A stretch of DNA of 64,000 nt from Dreissena polymorpha. Taxonomy: Eukaryota; Mollusca; Bivalvia; Myida; Dreissenidae. The number at the start of each line of letters is the position of its first letter. Positions within the stretch are counted from its first letter, which is position 1. Location: positions 13,053,304-13,117,303 of the forward strand of contig NC_068360.1 of the NCBI RefSeq assembly GCF_020536995.1. The letters are read 5' to 3'. Below are positions 36,601 to 46,800 of the stretch, piece after piece. Position numbers and translations under genes: made by a program. Under the pieces are notes generated by a model. That model made no database searches and was not told the DNA's origin. It worked only from the letters and a program-made list of their open reading frames with translations.

Positions 36601-39306
36601 TACTTGTAACATACTCTACAAGCCTTTTGACATCTAGCCTGCCTATTTGTAACATACTCTACAAGCCATCTAACATCTAGCCTGCTTACTTGTATTGTAC
36701 TCTTCAAGCGATCTGACATCAAGCCTGCCTACTATTAACATTCTCTAAAGGCATCTGACATCTAGCCTGTCAAATTGTAACATACTCTTCAAGCCATCTG
36801 ACATAAAGCATCCATATTTGTAACATACTCTACAAGCCATCTGACATCTAGCCTGCCTACTTGTAACATACTCTACAAGCCATCTGACATCTCGCCTGCC
36901 TGTAAGTAACATTCTTTACAAGCCATCTGACATTTAGCCTGCCTACTTGTAACATAGCCTACAATCTATCTGACCTCTAGCTTGCCTACTTGTAAAATTT
37001 TCTACAAGCTAACTGACATCTAGCGAGCCTACTTATAACATACTAGTACTCAACAAGCCATCTGACATTTAGCCTGCCTTCATGTAAAATACTCTACAAG
37101 CTATCTGACATCTAGCCTGCCTATTTGTAACATACTCTACAAGCTATCTGACATTAAGCCTGCCTACTTGTTATGTTGTCATTAATCTATCTGACCTCTA
37201 GCCTGCCTATTTGTAACATACTCTACAATCTATATGACCTCTGACCTGCCTACTTGCAAAGTACTCCACAAGCTATCTGACCTCTAGCCTGACTATATGT
37301 AACATACTCTACAATCTATCAAGCCTCTAGTCTGCCTATTTGTAACATACTCTACAAGCCATCTGACATCTAGCCTGCCTATTTGTAACATACTCCACAA
37401 GCCATCTGACATCTAGCCTGCCTACTTGTAACATACTCTAAAAGCCATCAGACATCTAGCCTGCCTATTTGTAACATACTCTATAAGCTATCTGACATCT
37501 AGCCTTCCTACTTGGTACCATCTATACAAGCCATCTGACATCTAGCTTTCCTATTAGTAACATACTCTATAAGCTATCTGACATCTAGCCTTCCTACTTG
37601 TAACATACTATACAAGCCATCTGACATCTAGCCTGCCTATTTGTAACATACTCTATAAGCTATCTGACATCTAGCCTTCCTACTTATAACATACTATACA
37701 AGCCATCTGACATCTAGCCTGCCTATTTGTAGCATACTCTACAAGCCATCTGACATCTAGCCTGCCTGTTCGTAACTTACTCTACAAGCCATCTGACATC
37801 TAGCCTGCCTATTCGTAACATACTCTACAAGCCATCTGACATCTAGCCTGCCTATTTGTAGCATACTGTACAAGCCATCTGACATCTAGCCTGCCTATTT
37901 GTAACATACTCTACAAGCTATTTGACATCTAGCCTGCCTATTTGTAACATACTCTACAAGCTATTTGACATCTAGCCTACTTTCTTGTAACATACATTTA
38001 TTTCTCCCACAGGAAGGCAAGAAAAGAAGCCATGATTTCACAACTGAAGCCGACATGAAGGCTGCTAAAGAAATGGAAAAATTTAATGTATGTTCTGACT
38101 GTGCTTTCTTATTAGATACAAACAGTTGAATTTGTTTTCAATATTAAATTTCTTTAAATATCTTGCATAGTTAAACTATTATTAGAATATGAACTCCTTT
38201 AGTAAATTTATTATGGAATAAAGTATGATTTTTATTAAAGAAAAATTCAATTTTTTTTTATAAATAAATTTACCTTATATCTCCAAGAACCATGAATGCT
38301 CATTGCAGTAAAGAATGCTGTATTAGTATTCTGTATACAATGTACCTGTCATTGAACATTCACAGCATCAACAATCTTGACATATACATGTACTGTAAAA
38401 GTTGAATACATCGTTCAGCACATGTTTGTACATTATTTCAATATTTATTACAAGATATAAATAATCATGACAACTTTTTTGAACCAAAGCAATACAAGCT
38501 CCTTATATCTAAACTATATTATATATAGAACATTTCACATATATAAATGTTTATTTAAATGTCAAGGAATGTGAATTTTGTTGTTTTCCAATGGCTGTAG
38601 AATTCAAACATTTAAATGATGTGGTTATTCCTAAGTGTTTTTATTGATGAACATTTCATTACACATTTGTGTTTTTTTGGGGGAAATCACAGAAAAAACA
38701 CAGAGCTGAATCTCTTCTGGAGCTGCATAAGAAGGAATTAAAGAAAAAGAAGGTATGAAAATTGATTTGGTTATGTAACACTACTGTTCCTTTTCCTTTA
38801 TTGATAGTAACTTATATTTCTTTATTGTACCATTTACACGCACATTGGTGAGATAGTAACATTCTTGCACTTTTGAAATATGTAATATATTTTATGTTAA
38901 GCTAATAATTTAGCTATAGCACTATTGGATAGATCAATTCCTGAATATTTATTCCTAATCATGCCATTGATTTACAAATCTCAGTAATTTGGTAATTTGT
39001 GGAGTTTAATTTGTATAAAGATATTTTGAAAAAAGGTTGGAGGAAAGGAAAATCTGATTAATCCATACAACCATCCATTCGATCTGAGGGATGTCATAAA
39101 GTAACACGTGCATTGAATCCTTGCAGAAAAAAGAGAAGAAGAAGAACAAGGGAAGGGAGAGGCCTTTGGAGCGTCAGGTGTTTGACCGGGAGAGGGACCT
39201 CAAGGTAAACAAGCTGGACGAGGCACAGCGGCGCGCCATCATCAAACGCTCACAGGAACTGGGCTCCAGGTTCAAGAGTGGCGGTACAGGGACTTCCTTC
39301 TTGTAA
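24631..39306 (+). CDS. GPALPP1: GPALPP1: GPALPP-motif protein (DUF3752 family), six exons
   Basis: Exons: 24631-24673, 28232-28815, 32742-32900, 38013-38087, 38693-38752, 39127-39306. The first junction is phase 1 and the others phase 0; all have GT/AG, giving 366 residues (human about 340). The N-terminus has the name motif GPALPP, then IGPVIP, IGPILP, IGPAWP and IGPSIG, with a Ser-rich, Lys-rich low-complexity stretch between them. FTARANRMKDKL, RESWMTELPEGL, FGLGARQF and SSWTDKP follow, as in the family core. The last exon carries the conserved end FDRERDLKVNKLDEAQRR and a SFL terminus. Molecular function is poorly known; nuclear and RNA-linked roles are only suspected. Exon 1 has just 14 codons plus one base. 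Introns are swollen by repeats. Confidence 0.93.
25932..26346 (+). mobile_element. Pearl-like element in GPALPP1 intron 1
   Basis: Starts TTTATGCCCCCTGTAGGGTG (hairpin end), then a TCGGTCCGTCCATCCGTCC microsatellite and one core with GGTCAAGGTCATCCTTCAAG. It ends with TGACAAACACATCCCTTGTT. The outer half is the family's hairpin end, so the element lies in reverse relative to the AACAAG head. Confidence 0.78.
26436..26632 (-). mobile_element. SINE 3' or 5' part (AAAGGGGCCTTTTCA family)
   Basis: AAAGGGGCCTTTTCATG followed by GTTTGAGATTCGCAAATTTT matches, in reverse, the right end of the element at 60543-60842. Only the end part without the tRNA-like segment is present. Confidence 0.6.
26713..27078 (+). 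mobile_element. Pearl-like element in GPALPP1 intron 1
   Basis: Head AACAAGATGTGTTTGTGAAA. Two partial cores contain TTGACCTTGACCTTTGACC or variants. A CAGACACACAGACAGACAGG tract and the terminal hairpin CCCGATCTTTCGATCCGGGG, then GCATAAA, follow. Same family as 35250-35982 and 42526-42820. Confidence 0.82.
27247..27682. mobile_element. Possible MITE with GTAGTGATTTTTTT termini
   Basis: GTAGTGATTTTTTTCC (27247) and the inverted AAAAAAATCACTAC (27669-27682) bound about 435 bp containing several GAGTCC/GGACTC words. Target duplication is unclear, so this is tentative. Confidence 0.4.
28831..29780 (+). mobile_element. Pearl-like element 15 bp after GPALPP1 exon 2
   Basis: Head AACAAGAGCTGTCTCCATCG. 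Four core units of about 160 bp have GGG(C/T)C(G/A)TAACTCAGGAGTG and GAGTTATTGAGCGGAAACGA. A CTAACTGACTGACTGACTGA microsatellite and hairpin CAGAACCTATGTTCTGGGGG, then CATAAA, close it. The exon 2 donor (GT at 28816) lies just upstream, so the insertion nearly hit the splice site. Confidence 0.86.
30347..31350 (-). mobile_element. Pearl-like element with GTCC microsatellite
   Basis: TATACGCCCGTCTATGACGG at the left, a long GTCCGTCCGTCC tract (30388-30437), and repeated units of TACGTCAAATATCCTTTGAC and GTCGTTCCAGAGTTATGGGA (30443, 30711, 30797 regions). The right end has GACGGGCGTATCATGCGCTC. A later internal duplication repeats the microsatellite at 30779-30795. A T-run of about 18 lies at 30995. 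Confidence 0.75.
31676..32665 (-). mobile_element. Pearl-like element just before GPALPP1 exon 3
   Basis: Six units of about 157 bp repeat GCTCTCTAATTGAAGTAGTT and CTTCACCAAATTTGGTCAGA. It is bounded by TTTATACGCTCGTTTTTCAA and, at the right, AACGGGCGTAACCTTGTGAC...GGCACTCTTGTT. It ends about 75 bp upstream of the exon 3 acceptor (AG at 32740-32741). Confidence 0.8.
33306..37990. repeat. 43-bp tandem array in GPALPP1 intron 3, interrupted
   Basis: Unit of about 43 bp: CCATCTGACATCTAGCCTGC, then CTATTTGTAACATACTCTAC, then AAG. Blocks lie at 33306-33805, 34590-35249 and 35983-37990, roughly 70-75 units in all. The first gap (33806-34590) is unrelated unique sequence; the second is an inserted pearl-like element. 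Higher-order sub-variants occur, for example four near-identical CACCCAGCCTGTCTCTTTTA units at 33660-33790. The array stops about 20 bp before the exon 4 acceptor. No coding meaning. Confidence 0.92.
35250..35982 (-). mobile_element. Pearl-like element inserted inside the 43-bp array
   Basis: Starts with hairpin TTATGTCCCCCACTATAGTA...GTGGGGGACATA, has four cores with GGTCAAGGTCAAGGTCATCC or variants and GCATGCATGTGTATCTCATG, and ends TTTCACAAACACATCTTGTT. The array unit is cut after TAGCCTGTCT and resumes at GTAACATACT, so the insertion broke one unit cleanly. Confidence 0.87.
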
Positions 39307-39539
39307 CCATGGAGACAGCTCTGTAGGCGTTTTCAAAGGCTGGGGAATGCGTCTGTCAATGACCATAAAGATATTGCAAAATGTGCACAGAACTCTGTTG
39401 ACTGACTTACTGATGGATTGATTGCATTGCATTCTATTGAATGACCTGAATGGTGTGCGAGAGGACATTATAAACGGCAGCAATCTACAATTCCTTTAAA
39501 ATAAATTGGATAAACATAAGATAGCAAGAGGATTTGATT

Positions 39540-39818
39540 ATTTATTTATTTACCACATTTATATAGCGCCCTTTTCATACGGTATGTGTTTTCAAAGGCC
39601 CTTTACACTTTTCCCTGATCATAAGTCGTCCGTTAGCATCTTGGCGCAGTATGCAGACACAGCACATTGGCTTATTTCCCTCACAGGTACCCATGGTTGG
39701 AGAGGAGCAGATGTGGGATAAATTTCTTGCTGAAGGAAATTCCAGTGGTCAGGGCGGGATTCGAACCCGGGACCTCTCGATCCCTAAGCCAGCATCCTAC
39801 CATTAGACCACTATAGAT
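39540..39818 (-). mobile_element. tRNA-Pro-derived SINE downstream of GPALPP1
   Basis: On the minus strand, 39816-39750 resembles tRNA-Pro: AGTGGTCTAATGGTAGGATG, an AGG anticodon in GGCTTAGGGATCGAG, and GGTCCCGGGTTCGAATCCCG. The 3' end carries AAGGGCGCTATATAAATGTG, close to the tail shared by many marine-invertebrate SINEs, and the element ends in ATTT repeats. Confidence 0.8.
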
Positions 39819-40426
39819 TTATGGATATAGAAAGATTTATCTGAAGTGTTAGAAATAATACACAATTATCACAATGGAGCAGCCAAAAGACTAACAGGAA
39901 GAATAATTTGAAGGGAACTTAACTATCTTAAAAGGCCACAAAGTGTCCTAAGAATACAAAAGGTTAGTTGGTATATGGTCATTAATGGACCTCATAATAT
40001 TTTGCAAGTAGTGGTATTTGTGAAATCATTTTGAAATACAATTTATAGTATGTTTATGTCGTAAATGTCTATTCAAATTCGTTCAATCAATAGAAAACTT
40101 TGTTTTTTTATTATGAATATAGCCTTATTACTGACCCTCAATACGTACGTATTAATAGTTTAACATGAAACGGGTCATAGGTCATTCGCTTCCCAAACAA
40201 TCGACATCTCTGATAAAACTATTCTCGGTTGTAACGACAGACTGGATGTCAAACTATTTTCACAAAAACTAGGAGGGGGCTGTTTTTTTGAAAACTTAAA
40301 ATCTGTCCTGGATTTCAAAAACTATTCACTCAAATGTAACAATGAAAATTTAAAACCCTCTTTTTGTGTCGTTAAAACAGTCAAAGATGGTTTATAAATA
40401 AGACGATTTTCCACTTCATTGTGTAC
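39819..40426. other. Non-coding spacer
   Basis: Nothing recognisable between the SINE and the TACGG-rich element. Confidence 0.5.
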
Positions 40427-42082
40427 TGCCTCGGTCACACTGTCACGAATCAGAGCTACGAATGAGCTACGATTCAATCGGCTGCGAATGACTACGGAAT
40501 TGTCAAAATTCGCAGGCCGCTACGATTTCAGTACGGAGCACAACGAATCTACCATCAAAATGTTGGAAAACGAACAAGGAAAGGTACGGACTGCTACTGA
40601 TCGACGCGATGTAGTACGGAACGCAACGAATCGGTACGATCAAACTACGAATCCGCTACGGTCTGGTACGATAAAGTACGATGCTACGCGAATCATGACG
40701 ATATAACTACGGATCCGCTACGGTCTAGTACGGGTAAGTACGAACTAGAACGGTTCGCTTCGAAGAAGTGGGAATTGTGACGGATTGGTACGGACAGGTA
40801 GGAACGAATTACGATTGAACATTGCGCTAACAGCCTCTTGTATTGTCATACACATAATGCCTCCCAAAAAGAGAACATTCCAGTGGCAGCAACAGCGCGT
40901 AACAGAAATAATGGAATCAGCCGTGTCTGGAGAAGAGTCTACCTCCTCCATCCTAAACCAAGAGCCGGGTCGTCTTAAAAGCCAGTCTCGTATCCACCAC
41001 CTACTTTTTCTTCTCTGACCTGATAAAGTTTGTAATTTTTGATGTACAAATATAGATTATGCTTAGGAAAGTATGATTAATTTTGTATTTTATAATGTCG
41101 TCTATTAATTTAACAATTAATAAATCGCGTAAAAGTAAGAGCAAGATTCAAAAGGCATATGAGGCAGACACTTACCTGCAAATAATAAAAAAATGTATTA
41201 CTAGTTAGTTCAAATTCTAATATATTCAAAATACGTAACCTTTAGCACAAAGCTATACTAGTTATACGATATTGAATCATTATTACCTCTGTGCATATCG
41301 TCAAGCAGCTCGACTACAGCCTCTCCATTTTGTGCCACAGGTGGTTAGCGTGTGGCTATGATATTAATTAGTGAAAACATTATTTGTTTGTTATAATATG
41401 ATTATGTATCATTTAAAATGATGTTATCACTAATAAATATCATAGTCACACGCTAACCACCTGTGTTGTGTGCCATATCAATATCCAAGTGTAACAAATT
41501 TATCGCAAACGCAATTTGCTGGCGGTTGATGATTGTGAACTCAACAAATGCAAGTACGGTTGCTTTATAATTTCAATGATGTATTTCAGTAGCAATTTAT
41601 TGTAGTGGACCGTATATGTCCGTACTGTTTCGTGCTGAAATGTAGTACATCGTACAAGATCGTGCAAATTCCTGCCTATCCGTAGTACAACGTACTAGAA
41701 CCGTGGCTTTTCGTGGTATATCCGTGGAATACTCGTAGCTAATACGTAGCGTAACCGTACCACTTCGTAGTTCTTCGTATTAATAGAAAGAAGTTCTTGA
41801 AAAAAAAAGGTCTACGAAAAGGTACGGACGACTACGGTTGTCGTTACGAACTAGTACGGATTAGTACTGTTTAGTACGGATACGCTACGATCGATAAATT
41901 CGTAGCAATTTTTTGAACATGTTTAAAATTTGTCAAGAGTCGCTACGGACATCCAAAAACTACTACGACTGATCACAGATCAAGTACGGAGAGCCACGGT
42001 CCAGTAAGGATAGCTACGAACTGTGCCGAAAAGTATTCGTAGCTCGTTCGTAGCTCTGATTCGTGACAGTGTGACCGAGGCA
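40427..42082. mobile_element. 1.66 kb terminal-inverted-repeat element with TACGG-rich arms
   Basis: The left end TGCCTCGGTCACACTGTCAC (40427) continues for about 45 bp and is matched in reverse at the right end (42038-42082) with one mismatch. Both arms are packed with CTACG/GTACG words, about one per 10-14 bp, in opposite orientations. The middle holds a 160-bp ORF start (MPPKKRTFQWQQQRV) with no domain I recognise, and a nested MITE. Termini are reminiscent of PIF/Harbinger-like elements but no target duplication is clear, so superfamily is open. Confidence 0.78.
41336..41465. mobile_element. 130-bp palindromic MITE nested in the TACGG element
   Basis: Left CACAGGTGGTTAGCGTGTGG and right ACACGCTAACCACCTGTG are inverted, and the repeat extends to nearly the whole element (ATGATATTAATTAGTG against CACTAATAAATATCAT). 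A half copy lies at 63590-63666. Confidence 0.85.
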
Positions 42083-42525
42083 TAAAGGTATGTCATATGT
42101 TAGATCAACTGTCGCATAAATCGCCATCATGTAACTTTATTCAAACTCGCGATCCTTGAAAACAAATTATTGTGACCGCGCAATTCAAGTAATAAGTGAA
42201 TGAAAGTAAGAAGAACAGGAACAAAACAATTACACGTAAACAAAAATATGTTTAGATTTGAAACAATTAACTTAGAGACTTTTGCGGTTATAATAATGAC
42301 GTCATTTTACAGCGAAACTGTAGAGAATCGATAATGTTCACCTTTACTTCTCACTGAGACGGTGAAGAACCATTTAAAGTCACTGGTATTTCTCTCTGCA
42401 TAAATGTATATCTCTCTGTATATAATAACATGCTATTATGTTTTTGAAACGTTACTATGGATATCATTTAATATCATATACGCGACTCAAAACCGCTTCG
42501 GCACACTGTTGTTTTGTAAAAGCGA

Positions 42526-42820
42526 AACAAGAGATGTGTTTGTCAGAAACACAATGCCCCGTAATGCGCCGCTTTTTCTTTTTTTTTTACCTTTGATCAT
42601 AAAGGATGACCTTGACCTTGACCTTTCACCACTCAAAATGTGCAGCTCCATGAGATACACATGCATGCCAAATATCAAGTTGCTATGTTTAATATTTCAA
42701 AAGTTATTGCAAAACTTTACTGTAAGGTTAAAGTTTTTGGACAGAATGACGCAATGACAGACAGACAGAAAGACAGACCAAAAACAATATACCCCCGATC
42801 ATTCGATCCGGGGTCATAAA
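42526..42820 (+). mobile_element. Pearl-like element, short copy
   Basis: Head AACAAGAGATGTGTTTGTCA, a single core with CTTGACCTTGACCTTTCACC and GATACACATGCATGCCAAAT, a GACAGACAGACAGAAAGACA tract, then hairpin CCCGATCATTCGATCCGGGG. Same family as 26713-27078. Confidence 0.82.
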
Positions 42821-43809
42821 AAACATTGTGAAAATAACCATTAATCTTTATTTTCTTGTGCGTGCGGTAACAATGGCTAATAATTTGATACACATGCATG
42901 GTTATAATTCATTATAATTTTTTTTTTTTTGGAACATATTTAAAGTGTTCTTTTATACTAATTTCCATTTTAGTTAAAAAAATTGCTGTTTAAAAGTCGT
43001 CGATTTGACTGTGAAAAGATCTCTTTGGGCTGAGAATTATTAATTTTCCGTCATAATATAAAGGCGTGGACATTTAAGTCCGATTTTGAGTTGTCTATCA
43101 GCCAATTAACAACAATTAACAGATGCCGGTACATTCAATCAACGAATGCGTTACCACGAGAACTTAAACAAATACTCATGTTACTGACAATGAGGTATTT
43201 ATTGAATATATGCAATGCCTTTCGAATTTCCGAAAATTGTGTTTGCATTTTTTACGAACACTATATTGTGAAACCAGTATCGTGTAGAAATTTCTGCAAT
43301 AATAAAATGTATAAAATTTGGTTTCTACATGTACAATACAGAAAAAGTTGCGTATTAGTGATTTTTTGTAAGAATGTTCACATGTGGATGTTTTATAATA
43401 AAAAAACAACATTTTTTCATTGTAATTACATATGTAATATATACTATCTGAATACAATCCTTTGCAATTCTTCAACTTGATGTGCGCATATTATTTTATA
43501 ATATTCATGTTATATTATATCATCATAGTTATTTTAACATTTAATCTGTCCAAAAACATTACTTTATGAAGTATACGTATCTGCGAAAGAATGAGATGAA
43601 ATAGTTAATACATAATATTATATAGTTTTTTACACATTCATGTTTTTATCCGTATATGACGGCGACGTCATTTCATTTGTTTTTTAACAACGCGAGACCC
43701 ACCGAGATATCATTTGACGTCGTTACTTAGACAGCGTCTGGGGCGCCATTATTTCACACAAACAATACAAATGCCTTGTTTTTAATCAAATTAAGCAAAA
43801 TGTACCAAA
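42821..43809. other. Upstream region of the kinase gene
   Basis: AT-rich. Opposing ORFs at 43091-43480 have no family signature and are biased by AT content. GACGTCA-type (CRE-like) words occur at 43672 and 43717 close to the kinase start, which could be promoter elements; this is only a word match. Confidence 0.4.
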
Positions 43810-46800
43810 ATGAGTTGTGAGCCCGACTTAAAGCGTCGTAAAATGGAAACTCACGTCAGCGGCGATGATAATGTACAAGACGTGAGCCTTAACGGTGTAT
43901 TGGCATCCAAGACACTTCACTGCCGGTCTGCCACTGCGTCCGCCAGCGGGGACTTTGGGGACACCACGCACCAGTGTCTGGCCCTGGTCGCCGGCGATAC
44001 CTCTGAGCACGAGGGCGAGACAGAGCGCCACATCGATGTGTACCAGCAGTCGTGCGAGTTCGGGGATTCCTGGACTCAAACGTACCAGCTGCCGTTGAGC
44101 AAATGTCCACAGCGGCCAATCCGAACTGGAAACCAGTACTATGATGGAATAATTCCAGAATTGGAAGCGGTCGGTTTTAAACCGCTGCAGATCGTAGCTA
44201 AAGGCAAGTCTGGCACAATCGTCTTGGCACAAGACCTCAGCAAGATGCAGAATTACCAAGATTGTGAGACAACTCCGGTCGCAGTTAAGCTCAGCACCGG
44301 CAAGCCACGGCGAAATGTTAACCGGCTGGGTGTGAAGGCTGAAATGTATGAGGAGATCTCGACACATCGCGAGCTGCACCACCCGAACATCGTATCATGG
44401 CTGGCCAAGATTGACTACAAGGGCCGCGTAGCGAGCGTCATGGAATACTGCCCCTGTGGAAACATGGAGGAGATGCTCAAATATCAGGTACGTGAAACAC
44501 ATGGGTGATCATGTAACATATACCATCAAAATACTGATGTTGATCATGATTAAGGCTTTAGTTCTTATTCATGTACATGTACATAGTTTTACGAACGAAT
44601 AGAAAAGTATGTATCAGAAACCTTGAATTATAAATTGCAGATATTTGAAAGTGTAAGTTTAATACACTATTTCCAACCACTTTCAATATAGCCTGGCCGA
44701 TTTCTCATGGAGGACGTCGCTCGCCGCTACTTCCGACAGATCCACGCCGCCGTCGAGTACATCCATCTCCAGGGTTATGCGCACAGAGACATCTGTCTCC
44801 AGGTAAACATTGTTTTGTTGCTGGAGTAGCTGTCCGAGTGAAATTAAAACCACGCTATCACGTATTTTCCTCCAGGGTGCAATCGTTATTATGTATACTC
44901 TTGAAAATGACAACCACACACATATTTTGAAATGCAAGAATCAATTATATTTATATGTGAACACACATGACGTTATGATTCTGATATAAAAACGAATGCT
45001 ATATTTATAGGTATTTATACGTTGAACAATTGCAGTATTTCTCATTAAATATATTGAGAACATATGCCCAACTCGATTGGTATTCAATGTTGTCGCCGTC
45101 AGAAATGTTCGCAAGTAATCTTAGTCAAAGGTGAGCTAAGACAGGGACAGAATTATTAATGTTACTGTCTGCAGCATATATTATGATATTTAACACTACA
45201 TTGTAATTGATCCATACATGGTCTTTACTGTAAGTTTAACGGTCAGCTACTCAAAAATGCAAACTACTAATATCGCAGTTATTGAGCCCCGTAAACCAGA
45301 TATTAGTACACATGTAGTTTCTATCTTAGAAACTTAGAAACCTTTGACTACATTATTATATATTGACAACATTGAATACCAATCGAGTCGGGCATATGTT
45401 CTCAATGCAATATAGTTAATGAGAAATACTGCAATTGTTCAACGTATAAATACCTATAAATATAGCATTCGTGTTTATGTCATAATCATAATGTCATGTG
45501 TATTCACATAATGAATTTAGGAATTGCATTTGGCATATGTGCACCGCGGCACGATTAACAATCACATCTGTGTTAAGAGGGCCGAAATCGATCTCACAAG
45601 TATTTGCGTATTGAGTTCGAGAATGTTTGTCAGTAGATAATTATGGTGTGTTTCTACAAACTTTAAAGAGCTAAAAATATTTTAAAGTATATAGCAGAAA
45701 TGGATTGAGCCCATGTGTACTTTTGTGATGCGTCAATGTGTTATACTCATATTGAACATTCTAACCGACACAATTAGCAAACCATATGTGCAAAGCATGT
45801 ATGTCATCCTACATAAAGCCAAATGTATTTTGCTCGGCGATGTCCCAGTGACCTTTAACTTTGACCGGTTGATTTAAATAGATAATGATATTCCTCACTA
45901 AGCATCATAATGTGTTATATGTTACTAGATTAACCCATTTATGCCTAGCGTCTAGAAAAAAAGGCCTTGGTAAACAGCGTAGACCCAGATGAGACGCCGC
46001 ATGATGCGGCGTCTCATCAGGATCTGCGCTGTTTGCTTAAAGGAATTTCTGTACGAAATATTCTAAATATAGAAATAAATATACTAGACATCCCTAATTT
46101 TGGAAATAAATTGATCCAATTTAGAAGGATGGGAGAGTCCACTAGGCATAAATGGGTTAAAGCATCATCCAGGTATTGTTTGGAAACGGTACGTTAACTC
46201 TTTGTGACATAGGGCTTGGAAGTGTTGACCTGACACTCGATAGGCCACTTCCGTTCACGTCAATGGGTTCTGTAGATATCACACAGAGGCGACATGGTCT
46301 CTGGACGTAAAGACTATCCGACACACGGATACCCCCAACTCTTCGAAATAACACAATGACACTGACCTAATATTCTATATGTTCGCATACATTTGTTCAT
46401 GTACTCTGGCATAAATAACAAGAAAACGATTTGTTTTCGGTGAATGATCGAATATTTATGTCACCCGTGGTTATAGAAATAGTATACACGTATTTTCACT
46501 CCTTGCTATACCGCTCGAGATTTCCCCTTTCCTCTTGAAATAAAATTCGATCATGAATCGTGATTAACAAATACATTGTATCCTCGATATGGATGTGTGG
46601 TGTGCTAGTATGTTAATTTCTGATTACAGTGTATGACTCATGCTCGTAAAAACTCCTCGCTGTCACTGTAAAATGTATGTATAGCAAATGACAAAACAAA
46701 AACCTCTTTAGTTCAATACAATGTTATGCCTGCCTGTCTGTTATGAAAAAATCTATCTTTCTCGATATAGAATATAATCCCATAAATCTCTGGATTGCAG

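Noticed and set aside
33306-37990. CRISPR-like array of direct repeats
   Set aside because: Units are contiguous with no unique spacers, in a eukaryotic intron; an ordinary tandem array.
39754-39816. tRNA-Pro-like sequence as a functional tRNA gene
   Set aside because: It lacks proper acceptor-stem pairing and is joined to a SINE tail; likewise the tRNA-Val-like segments at 5560-5617 and 7235-7295.
43091-43480. Opposing ORFs of 129 and 99 codons upstream of the kinase
   Set aside because: AT-rich, Phe/Tyr/Asn/Cys-biased, no domain, no splice context; typical of random open frames in low-GC DNA.
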